The translations under genes and the position numbers were made by a program. DNA of 23,188 nucleotides from positions 30,391 through 53,578 of the forward strand of contig DLEF01000029.1 in the NCBI GenBank assembly GCA_002481545.1, written 5' to 3'. Below are positions 13,978 through 20,375 of this stretch, in pieces; position 1 is the first letter of the stretch, and every line of letters begins with the position of its first letter. The notes under the pieces are model-generated. The model saw only the letters and a list, made by a program, of their open reading frames with translations. It did no database searches and was not told the origin of the DNA. The stretch is from Cyanobacteria bacterium UBA7753. Lineage in GTDB: Bacteria > Cyanobacteriota > Vampirovibrionia > Gastranaerophilales > Gastranaerophilaceae.

Positions 13978-14862
13978 ATGAGATACGATTTTGGTGAAGT
14001 AATTACCGCAATGGTCACACCGTTTGATAAAAACAGAAAAGTCGATTATTCAAAAGTTGAGGAACTAACCTCCCACCTTACACAAAACGGTTCTGATTCC
14101 GTAGTTGTAACAGGGACGACAGGAGAGTCTCCGACGCTTATTCCTGATGAAGAATTTGAAATTTTAAGCAGTGCAAAACGCGCGACAGAAAACAACCACA
14201 AAGTCATAATGGGAACAGGTTCAAACTCTACGGAAACCGCAGTAATGACAGCTAAAAGAGCAGAAAAAGAAGGTGCAGACGGAATACTTACTGTAGTTCC
14301 TTATTACAACAAACCTTCTCAAAAGGGTATTATCGCTCACTTCTCGGCTATTGCGGAAGCCGTAAAACTGCCTATTATTCTATATAATATTCCTTCCCGT
14401 ACGGGCATAAATATGAGCGTTGAAACAGCAAAATACTTAACCGAAAAATATGAAAACATCGCAGCCATTAAGCAAAGCTTCGGGGACTTGGACGTAATCA
14501 CGGAATACAAATTAAACCTGCCTAAAGATGTCGCTATATACTCAGGCGACGACAGCCTGACACTGCCTATGTTGTCAGTAGGTGCAAAAGGGGTTGTATC
14601 CGTTGCATCACATATTTTCGGAAAAGAACTTAAATCAATGATTAGGAACTTCAAAACTGGTGATATCACAACGGCTATGAATATGCACTATCACCTCTTT
14701 CCGATTATGAAAAAGCTGTTTATGGCACCTAATCCGGTACCTGTAAAAGCATGCTTACACAAACTCGGACTGATTGAAGAATACGTCCGCCGTCCGCTTG
14801 TTGAATTGGACGAAGACGAGAAAAAAGTTTTATTTGAAGTATTGGACAATACAAAAATATAA
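13978..14862 (+). CDS. dapA: 4-hydroxy-tetrahydrodipicolinate synthase
   Basis: A 294-residue (beta/alpha)8 barrel of normal length that condenses pyruvate and aspartate semialdehyde in lysine and diaminopimelate synthesis, in the cytoplasm. The catalytic residues expected from the E. coli enzyme are all visible: T47 and T48 in GTTGES, Y110 in PYYNKPSQ, Y136 and R141 in YNIPSRTG, and the Schiff-base lysine K165 in AAIKQS. KQS in place of the more common KEA/KDA after the lysine is a mild variant. The close GAGGAG ribosome site decides the start. It is followed after 152 bases by secD, and divergent from the 490-residue coiled-coil gene. Confidence 0.96.
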   Translation: MRYDFGEVITAMVTPFDKNRKVDYSKVEELTSHLTQNGSDSVVVTGTTGESPTLIPDEEFEILSSAKRATENNHKVIMGTGSNSTETAVMTAKRAEKEGADGILTVVPYYNKPSQKGIIAHFSAIAEAVKLPIILYNIPSRTGINMSVETAKYLTEKYENIAAIKQSFGDLDVITEYKLNLPKDVAIYSGDDSLTLPMLSVGAKGVVSVASHIFGKELKSMIRNFKTGDITTAMNMHYHLFPIMKKLFMAPNPVPVKACLHKLGLIEEYVRRPLVELDEDEKKVLFEVLDNTKI

Positions 14863-14900
14863 CTCTATACAAAAAGGCTATTGACTCAAATTTATTGAGG

Positions 14901-14916
14901 ATACTAAGATACTAAA
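14901..14916. repeat. ACTAAG octamer repeats, two units
   Basis: ATACTAAG followed by ATACTAAA in direct tandem, between dapA and secD. Same octamer family as at 10200 and 16333. Confidence 0.55.
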
Positions 14917-14951
14917 ACATCAATAGAAAAAGCCAAGTAACAATAAAATCT

Positions 14952-14971
14952 GTCGGTTTAGTAAAGCCGAC
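14952..14971. repeat. GTCGG hairpin between dapA and secD
   Basis: GTCGGTTT and AAAGCCGAC-type arms pair over eight positions (one G-U) around a 4-base loop. On the minus strand it reads GTAGG then the hairpin, like the GTAGGGTGCG repeats elsewhere in the window, so it may be a related dispersed element. Confidence 0.55.
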
Positions 14972-15014
14972 CTACAAAAGAAATAAACGTAATTTATAAT
15001 ATAAAGGAGAAAAA

Positions 15015-16328
15015 ATGAAAAACAGAATGATTATGTTTTGGGTTATCGTAGCGATAGTTCTGACTTCAATCTATATCCTGTTCAACAAACCGACAAAGTT
15101 CGGCTTGGATTTGGTTGGAGGTTCAAGACTTGAACTGCAGGCTCAAAAAACTGCAAGCATTGCAAATATTACTCCTGACATGATGGACAGTTTGGTATTT
15201 GCAATTAAAAAGAGAGTTAACAAACTCGGCGTTGCGGAAACTCACGTTCAAAAAGTCGGTCAAGACAGATTGATTGTTGAAATTCCTAACGTATCAGACC
15301 TTAACCAAGCAAAGAAAATGATTGGTGAAACGGCTGAATTAGAGTTTAAAGAAAACGTAGCAAAAGAAGGTGAAGCTCCTAAGTGGGTTTCAACAGGTTT
15401 AACAGGTAAAGACCTTACCGTTGCGAGAGTAGATGCGTCTCAAACAGGACAATGGGTTGTCGGTTTGGAATTTAACGCAGTCGGGACAAAGAAATTTGCA
15501 GACCTTACAAGAAAATTGGTAGGCAAACCGATGGCAATATTCTTTAACGGCGAATTGCAATCTGCTCCAGTTATCCAAGAGCCTATCTTAGAGGGTAGAG
15601 CTCAAATATCAGGCGGCGGAGACAAAGGCGGATTTAGTGCGAAAGAAGCCAAAGAAATGGTTGACCTTTTGAACGCAGGTGCACTCCCTGTTCCGGCAAC
15701 AATCATTCAAGAAAATACGGTAGGTCCTACATTGGGTAGTGACAGTATTCAAAAATCAGAAGTTGCAGGTATCATAGGGCTCGGACTTGTAATGTTATTT
15801 ATGTTCTTATACTACAGAGTTCCGGGGATTATCGCGGACGTTGCATTGCTCATCTACGGGACAATCTTATTTGCATTGTACAAGGTTTGCGGTGTTACAA
15901 TGACTCTTGCAGGTATCGCAGGTTTCATCCTGTCAGTCGGTATGGCGGTCGATGCTAACATCCTTATCTTTGAGAGAACGAAAGAGGAGCTTAGAGCGGG
16001 CAGAACGTTGTATACTGCAATTACTGCAGGGTTTGACAGAGCCTTCACAAGTATTTTCGACTCAAATATGACAACGATTATTACTTGTGCAATCCTTTAT
16101 TGGAAAGGTACCGATATCGTAAAAGGTTTCGCTCTGACATTGGCAATCGGTGTTATGGTATCTATGTTCTCGGCTATCACGGTAACTAAGAACTTCATGT
16201 TACTGATATTCGGAACGAAGACACTTACACATCCTTGGATGTTCGGATTGAGAAAAGACGAAATCGGAACAGCATATCAAGCAACCGAATCTAAGAAAGA
16301 AAACGCTAAATTCGGAGTGTTGGATTAA
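15015..16328 (+). CDS. secD: Protein translocase subunit SecD
   Basis: A 437-residue inner-membrane protein with six transmembrane helices and a large periplasmic domain between helices 1 and 2. With SecF it uses the proton gradient to help pull proteins out of the SecYEG channel. The first helix (about 7-23) is followed by the family motif GLDLVGG (30-36). The periplasmic part ends in GALPVPATIIQENTVGPTLG (222-241), and helix 4 has GMAVDANILIFER (309-321). It is short compared with E. coli SecD (615 residues), lacking the larger periplasmic insert, which is normal outside the proteobacteria. A strong AAAGGAG precedes the ATG. secF follows after 95 bases that contain repeats. Confidence 0.96.
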   Translation: MKNRMIMFWVIVAIVLTSIYILFNKPTKFGLDLVGGSRLELQAQKTASIANITPDMMDSLVFAIKKRVNKLGVAETHVQKVGQDRLIVEIPNVSDLNQAKKMIGETAELEFKENVAKEGEAPKWVSTGLTGKDLTVARVDASQTGQWVVGLEFNAVGTKKFADLTRKLVGKPMAIFFNGELQSAPVIQEPILEGRAQISGGGDKGGFSAKEAKEMVDLLNAGALPVPATIIQENTVGPTLGSDSIQKSEVAGIIGLGLVMLFMFLYYRVPGIIADVALLIYGTILFALYKVCGVTMTLAGIAGFILSVGMAVDANILIFERTKEELRAGRTLYTAITAGFDRAFTSIFDSNMTTIITCAILYWKGTDIVKGFALTLAIGVMVSMFSAITVTKNFMLLIFGTKTLTHPWMFGLRKDEIGTAYQATESKKENAKFGVLD

Positions 16329-16332
16329 TAAG

Positions 16333-16364
16333 GCGCTAGGGCACTAAGATACTAAGGCACTAAG
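16333..16364. repeat. ACTAAG octamer repeats, four units, inside secD-secF gap
   Basis: One degenerate unit (GCGCTAGG), then GCACTAAG, ATACTAAG and GCACTAAG in perfect 8-base register. They lie directly after the secD stop codon. Confidence 0.7.
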
Positions 16365-16374
16365 TAAATATAAA

Positions 16375-16396
16375 GTAGGGTGCGATGTTTCGCGCC
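16375..16396. repeat. GGTGCG dispersed hairpin, copy 2, inside secD-secF gap
   Basis: GTAGGGTGCGA pairs with TCGCGCC (one G-U) to form a 7-bp stem. Same family as the copies at 4847 and 20343. It would form in the secDF mRNA just before the secF ribosome site and may influence the ratio of SecD to SecF or mRNA stability. Confidence 0.7.
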
Positions 16397-16423
16397 AAGG
16401 AATAAACAAAAAAGGAAACAAAA

Positions 16424-17395
16424 ATGAAGATAAAATTAAACATAGTAAAATACAGGTTCTTATGCTTAGGCATATCAGCTTGTTTGTTACTGCCGTGTAT
16501 CGGGGCAATGATTTATTCTGCCATTGCTACTCCGACACATACCCCTGTAAAGGTTGGTATTGACTACACCGGCGGTACAATTTTGCAATACGGCGTAAAA
16601 CAAAACGTCACAACAAACGATTTGGGCAAATTAAGAACGGCTCTTTCAAAGGAAGGGTTCCCGTCAGCAGAATTACAGGTTATCAATGTAAACAATGATA
16701 AAAACGCAAGTTCTTCTATCAAATCATTGATTTCAATAAGAACAAAATTCTTACAATCTAACTCCGGAGAAGATGCAAAAATAACAAACGCTGTAAAATC
16801 AGAATTTAAAGATGCAAATCTTGATCAGGTTTCATCAGTAGGTCCTACATTGGGTAAAGAATTGTTCACAAACTCAATGATTGCATTAAGTTTGGCATTG
16901 ATAGGTATTATTTGTTACCTGTCATTCAGATTCCAGTTTGACTATGCACTCGCTGCAATATTGGGGTTGGTTCACGACTGTATCTTTGTTGTCGGTGTGT
17001 TCTCAATCTTAGGACTTGTTAAAGGTGTTGAAGTAGATGCACTGTTTGTAACGGCATTATTAACCGTAATCGGGTTCTCAGTCCACGATACAATCGTTGT
17101 ATTTGACCGTGTAAGAGAGAATTTGAGATATTACGCTAAGAAGATGACCTTCGGAGAGATTGTCAACTTCTCAGTAAATCAGACGTTAGCAAGAAGTATC
17201 AATACTTCATTCACAACGTTATTAACATTGCTTGCACTGTACTTCTTCGGTGGTGTAACCACAAAGAACTTTGTACTCGCAATGATTTTAGGTATCACGG
17301 TCGGTACTTACTCAAGTATATTCTTCTGTACGGTACTTGTTGATATCTGGGATAACAAAAAATATGCATCTCTCGGAAAAGCTAAAAAAGCATAA
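16424..17395 (+). CDS. secF: Protein translocase subunit SecF
   Basis: A 323-residue partner of SecD with six predicted membrane helices and a smaller periplasmic domain. Family motifs are GIDYTGG (45-51) after helix 1, SSVGPTLGKEL (137-147) before helix 2, and GFSVHDTIVVFDRVREN (217-233) in helices 4-5, which includes the conserved aspartate region used in proton-driven movement. The start has an AAAAAGGAAA ribosome site. It lies 95 bases after secD, and a strong intrinsic terminator follows its stop codon, ending the operon. Confidence 0.96.
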   Translation: MKIKLNIVKYRFLCLGISACLLLPCIGAMIYSAIATPTHTPVKVGIDYTGGTILQYGVKQNVTTNDLGKLRTALSKEGFPSAELQVINVNNDKNASSSIKSLISIRTKFLQSNSGEDAKITNAVKSEFKDANLDQVSSVGPTLGKELFTNSMIALSLALIGIICYLSFRFQFDYALAAILGLVHDCIFVVGVFSILGLVKGVEVDALFVTALLTVIGFSVHDTIVVFDRVRENLRYYAKKMTFGEIVNFSVNQTLARSINTSFTTLLTLLALYFFGGVTTKNFVLAMILGITVGTYSSIFFCTVLVDIWDNKKYASLGKAKKA

Positions 17396-17418
17396 GAGAG
17401 ATTGTTATACTGATAATA

Positions 17419-17456
17419 AAAAAAAAGGAATTGCGGTTTTGCAATTCTTTTTTTTT
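17419..17456 (+). terminator. Intrinsic terminator after secF
   Basis: GAATTGC (17428-17434) pairs with GCAATTC (17441-17447) around a 6-base loop. The stem is extended by a poly-A run before it and a run of nine or more T after it. The symmetric A/T flanks mean it could also stop transcription from the other strand. Confidence 0.92.
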
Positions 17457-17468
17457 ACTTTATAGACA

Positions 17469-17497
17469 TTGAAGATTTGTACAACACTTGTTATAAT
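17469..17497 (+). promoter_or_regulatory. Promoter of the toxin-antitoxin pair
   Basis: TTGAAG (17469-17474), a 17-base spacer and a perfect TATAAT (17492-17497). Transcription would start near 17504, with AGAGG (17511-17515) as ribosome site for the antitoxin gene. Confidence 0.8.
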
Positions 17498-17510
17498 ATA
17501 AATATAACAA
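17488..17510. promoter_or_regulatory. Inverted repeat over the -10 box (likely antitoxin operator)
   Basis: TTGTTATA (17488-17495) and TATAACAA (17503-17510) form a perfect 8-bp inverted repeat with a 7-base spacer. It covers the -10 box and the transcription start. ParD-type antitoxins are ribbon-helix-helix proteins that bind such sites and repress their own operon; that this is the operator is an inference. Confidence 0.65.
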
Positions 17511-17521
17511 AGAGGTAAATT

Positions 17522-17767
17522 ATGGATATATCACTATCGCCAAATAATGAAAAATTTATACAAAATCAAATTGCTGCAGGCATTTATAATTCTATAAATG
17601 AGGCTATAAATGCTACATTAAGCATTGCGATTGCTCAAATAGAAGTATCACCCGATGAAATAAATAATTTAAAAGCAGATATTCAAAAGGGATTAGATGA
17701 CGTAAAGTCAGGAAGAGAACACGATTGTATAGAGTTCATGGACGGTTTAATAAAAAAATATGAATAA
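17522..17767 (+). CDS. ParD-type antitoxin
   Basis: An 81-residue protein. The N-terminal part (MDISLSPNNEKFIQNQIAAG, then YNSINEAINATL) matches the ribbon-helix-helix DNA-binding layout of ParD/CC2985-type antitoxins: a short strand followed by two helices. The acidic C-terminal half (ADIQKGLDDVKSGREHD) is the part that in this family wraps the toxin. Length is typical. It is first in a two-gene operon and overlaps the toxin gene by eight bases. An AGAGG ribosome site lies six bases before the ATG. It would neutralise the toxin and, with it, repress the promoter through the inverted repeat at 17488-17510. Confidence 0.88.
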   Translation: MDISLSPNNEKFIQNQIAAGIYNSINEAINATLSIAIAQIEVSPDEINNLKADIQKGLDDVKSGREHDCIEFMDGLIKKYE

Positions 17768-18062
17768 TCGAAAAATCATTATTACGGAAGAAGCCGAAAA
17801 AGATATCATAAATATTGAAGAATACATTGCAAAAGATAAAAAACAAGCAGCAAAGGATTTCGTTCAAAAATTAAAGAAAACATTTTTAAGTTTGGCTCTA
17901 TATCCCGGGTTGGGGAAGAAACACCCTGAATTTTCAGGCGATGACAAAATATTATTTTTACCTGTTATGGTAAATTACTTAATTGTATATACCATTATAA
18001 ATAACGAAATTCATATTATCAGAGTTTTGGCAAAATACCAAAATATTTGTGCTATTCTGTAA
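17760..18062 (+). CDS. ParE/RelE-superfamily toxin
   Basis: A 100-residue basic protein of the ParE/RelE fold. The opening strand and helix (KIIITEEAEKDIINIEEYIAKD) are typical. KKTFLSLALYPGLGKKHPEF contains the family helix and the P-x-x-G-x loop, and the final strands FLPVMVNYLIVYTI and IHIIRVLAKYQN give the beta-sheet core. ParE toxins poison DNA gyrase while RelE toxins cut mRNA on the ribosome. The proline-glycine loop and the ParD-type partner favour the ParE branch, but the target is not proven. Translation is coupled to the antitoxin by an eight-base overlap. Both genes look intact. Confidence 0.88.
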   Translation: MNNRKIIITEEAEKDIINIEEYIAKDKKQAAKDFVQKLKKTFLSLALYPGLGKKHPEFSGDDKILFLPVMVNYLIVYTIINNEIHIIRVLAKYQNICAIL

Positions 18063-18088
18063 TTTAACAAAAAACATTCAAGCTGTTG

Positions 18089-18094
18089 TATAAT
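18089..18094 (+). promoter_or_regulatory. -10 box close to the U32 gene start
   Basis: A perfect TATAAT lies 9 bases upstream of the ATG at 18104, and there is no ribosome site between. If used, transcription would begin at or within a few bases of the start codon, giving a leaderless message. No good -35 box is seen. Confidence 0.35.
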
Positions 18095-18103
18095 AAATGA
18101 TAT

Positions 18104-19897
18104 ATGAACAACAAAACTATGAAAACAGAACTTTTAGCACCGGCAAAGAATATTGAAACAGCTCTAACCGCGATAGATGCGGGAGCGGATGCCGTGTATA
18201 TAGGGGCATCAGGATTTGGGGCAAGGCAAAAAGCGGGAAACAGCCTTGAGGACTTAAAAAAACTCGTAGACTATGCCCATATATTTAATGTCAAAGTAAT
18301 GGTCACCGTAAACACTATTATCAAAGACAGTGAACTTGAGCAGGTAAAAAAGCTCATAAAAGATTTATACGATATCGGGGTTGATTCCCTCATCGTTCAG
18401 GATATGGCAATTTTAAAATGGGCAATAGAGGGGCAAATTCCTCCGATACCGCTCCATATAAGTACCCAGTGCAACAACAGGACAGAAGAAAAGGTCAATT
18501 TCTTTAACCGTATGGGACTGAAACGAGTAGTTCTTGCAAGAGAACTGTCGCTTGAGCAGATAAAAAATATTATAGACAAAAACCCTGAAATAGAGATTGA
18601 AACGTTTATGCACGGAGCATTGTGCGTATCATACAGCGGGCAATGCTACCTGAGCCAATACATAGGCGGACGCTCCGCTAACAGAGGAGAATGCGCTCAG
18701 CCTTGCAGAAAGAAATATTCCGTCATTGACGACAACGGAAACTGTTTGGTAAAAGATAAACATGTACTGTCATTGAAGGATTTTAACTCTACTCCGTATT
18801 TAAAAGATTTGGTCAATATCGGGGTAAAATCGTTCAAAATAGAAGGACGATTGAAAGATATTAACTACGTAAAAAACGTTGTAGGGTTCTACAGAAAAGA
18901 GTTGGACAAATACTCCGATAAGACCTCATCGGGAACGACAGAGCTCGGATTTACTCCTGATGTAAACAAAACCTTTAACCGAGGTTATACAACCTATTTT
19001 CTTAAAGGCAGAGAAAAATGCTTTAATTTCGACACTAACAAATTTATCGGGGAATATGTCGGAACGGTTACGAACATAGGCAAAAATAATTTCAAATTAA
19101 AACTCAAAAAAGGAATAGTTTTAAATAACCAAGACGGGCTTGTATTCGGCAAAAGCGGAGAAGACGGCTGTCTTATTAACAGAGCGGACAACAACATAGT
19201 TTTCCCGAACAAAATGCCTGATATAAAAATCGGGGTTGAGGTTTACAGAAATGTCGATACAAGGTTTGAAAAAGAACTTTCGAATGCTAAGCCGAAACGC
19301 ACAATCGGGGTAAATATAGTCTATGAAAACGCCGTTATAAAAGCGACAGACGAGAATGGTAACTCCGTGAATATCACCATGATAGAGACAGAGCCAACAA
19401 AAAACCAAGAAAAGATGAGAGATAATTTCGTCAAATCAATGAAAAAGACGGGGGATAGTCATTTTAAAGCTGATACAATTACGATAAATACAGATTTGCC
19501 GTTTATCCCCGTATCGGGAGTGAATGAATATCGGAGACAATTATTTGATATGCTTTTGCAGGAAAGAAAAAAGAATTATAAACGAGAGATACAGACTCCC
19601 CTAAAATACGTTGAGTACCCGATAAAAGAGCTTGATTACAGAGGGAATGTCTATAACAAAGAGGCTGAGGAGTTTTACAACAAATGCGGAGCAAACGTTA
19701 AAGAGTACGCATTTGAGTATGCGGAGCCTAAACGTGAAGTGGAGCTGATGCGAACAAAACACTGTATAAAATACGCGCTAAACATTTGTAAGAGCCCTAA
19801 GAAGCTGTTTTTGGTAGATGAGAAGGTGAAACGCTACGGGCTCAAATTTGATTGCAAAAACTGCGAAATGGCGGTCATTACAATGCATAATTCATAA
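18104..19897 (+). CDS. U32-family protein (RlhA/TrhP-like RNA hydroxylation)
   Basis: A 597-residue cytoplasmic protein of the peptidase U32 family. The N-terminal barrel starts ELLAPAKNIETALTAIDAGADAVYIG. The family signature spans E166 to C201: ETFMHGALCVSYSGQCYLS, then GGRSANRGECAQPCR, with cysteines C174, C181, C197 and C201 that may hold a metal or Fe-S cluster. A DUF3656-like middle region and a C-terminal piece with KHCIKYALNIC and FDCKNCEM add further cysteines. The length and Cys-rich end resemble E. coli RlhA (23S rRNA C2501 hydroxylation) more than the shorter TrhP (tRNA U34 hydroxylation). Despite the name, protease activity is doubtful. An alternative start is the ATG at 18119; neither has a ribosome site. 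Confidence 0.88.
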   Translation: MNNKTMKTELLAPAKNIETALTAIDAGADAVYIGASGFGARQKAGNSLEDLKKLVDYAHIFNVKVMVTVNTIIKDSELEQVKKLIKDLYDIGVDSLIVQDMAILKWAIEGQIPPIPLHISTQCNNRTEEKVNFFNRMGLKRVVLARELSLEQIKNIIDKNPEIEIETFMHGALCVSYSGQCYLSQYIGGRSANRGECAQPCRKKYSVIDDNGNCLVKDKHVLSLKDFNSTPYLKDLVNIGVKSFKIEGRLKDINYVKNVVGFYRKELDKYSDKTSSGTTELGFTPDVNKTFNRGYTTYFLKGREKCFNFDTNKFIGEYVGTVTNIGKNNFKLKLKKGIVLNNQDGLVFGKSGEDGCLINRADNNIVFPNKMPDIKIGVEVYRNVDTRFEKELSNAKPKRTIGVNIVYENAVIKATDENGNSVNITMIETEPTKNQEKMRDNFVKSMKKTGDSHFKADTITINTDLPFIPVSGVNEYRRQLFDMLLQERKKNYKREIQTPLKYVEYPIKELDYRGNVYNKEAEEFYNKCGANVKEYAFEYAEPKREVELMRTKHCIKYALNICKSPKKLFLVDEKVKRYGLKFDCKNCEMAVITMHNS

Positions 19898-19906
19898 TTA
19901 TTGTTG

Positions 19907-20106
19907 TTCCCCCTCACTCGACCTTGTAATTTTCGCTGTCGCTCAAAAACAATGTCGGTCTCTCCCTCAGATGGGGGCGAGACTTAAGCTTTTGCTTACG
20001 CAAAAGCTTAACCGTTGCTCTACAACGGTTTTATCCCTCTCTCCTCTGTGGGAGAGGGTTGAATTTCTTAATGAACTCCAGTGAATTTAGAAATTCGGGT
20101 GAGGGG
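19907..20106. mobile_element. MITE-like palindromic element, copy B (inverted relative to copy A)
   Basis: About 200 bases with ends TTCCCCCTCAC (19907-19917) and GTGAGGGG (20099-20106). Inside are a 10-bp hairpin AAGCTTTTGC/GCAAAAGCTT (19986-20009, 4-base loop) and AACCGTTG/CAACGGTT (20010-20030). Read on the minus strand it lines up with copy A at 10261-10455 over nearly its full length. The AACCGTTG stem is kept and the second stem is degraded in copy A. No transposase is present. Confidence 0.65.
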
Positions 20107-20235
20107 TGTATTAGCGGAGCTGTAACAGAGTAAAAGTTACTCCCCACCTGTATCTCTAATATTTCACTATCGTGAAACATAAGAGCTACTTCCTCCCCAA
20201 GTTTGGGCGGATTTTATTCTTGGTTTGCAAGGACA

Positions 20236-20330
20236 AACCCTCACTCCGAATTTCTGATTTTCGACTCAGTCTTAAATCGAAATTCTACCTCTCTCCCATA
20301 GGTAGAGAGGTTCGGCTACGCCGACTTTTA
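20236..20330. repeat. Degenerate half-copy of the MITE-like element
   Basis: ACCCTCACTCCGAATTTCT at the left, then GAAATTCTACC and a CCTCTCT/AGAGAGG hairpin, match the first half of copy A (CCCTCACCCGAATTTCT, GAAATTCTACC, CTCTCCC) in the same orientation. A short TCGGC/GCCGA hairpin ends it. The right half is missing. Confidence 0.55.
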
Positions 20331-20342
20331 GTGTTTTACAAA

Positions 20343-20366
20343 GTAGGGTGCGGTCACTACCGCACC
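20343..20366. repeat. GGTGCG dispersed hairpin, copy 3
   Basis: GGTGCGGT (20347-20354) pairs with ACCGCACC (20359-20366) around CACT, an 8-bp stem preceded by GTAG. It lies ten bases past the stop codon of the minus-strand GLUG gene and may act as its transcript end, though no T run follows on that strand. Confidence 0.75.
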
Positions 20367-20375
20367 AACGTTATT

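Larger units (their letters stand above)
19898..20375. other. Non-coding stretch packed with palindromic repeats
   Basis: This stretch lies between the convergent U32 gene and the GLUG-protein gene. It contains the second MITE-like element (19907-20106), a small TTTCAC/GTGAAA hairpin (20162-20177), a half-copy of the element (20236-20330) and a GGTGCG hairpin (20343-20366). Two open frames across it (78 and 69 codons) are repeat artefacts without ribosome sites. Confidence 0.75.

Noticed and set aside
14995..15000. Perfect TATAAT just before secD
   Set aside because: No -35 box at a proper distance, and its start point would cut into the ribosome site; likely a chance AT-rich match.
19907..20106. 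Palindromic elements as integron attC sites
   Set aside because: No R-box core sites, no integrase gene and no cassette array; the ends are simple inverted CCCCTCAC motifs.
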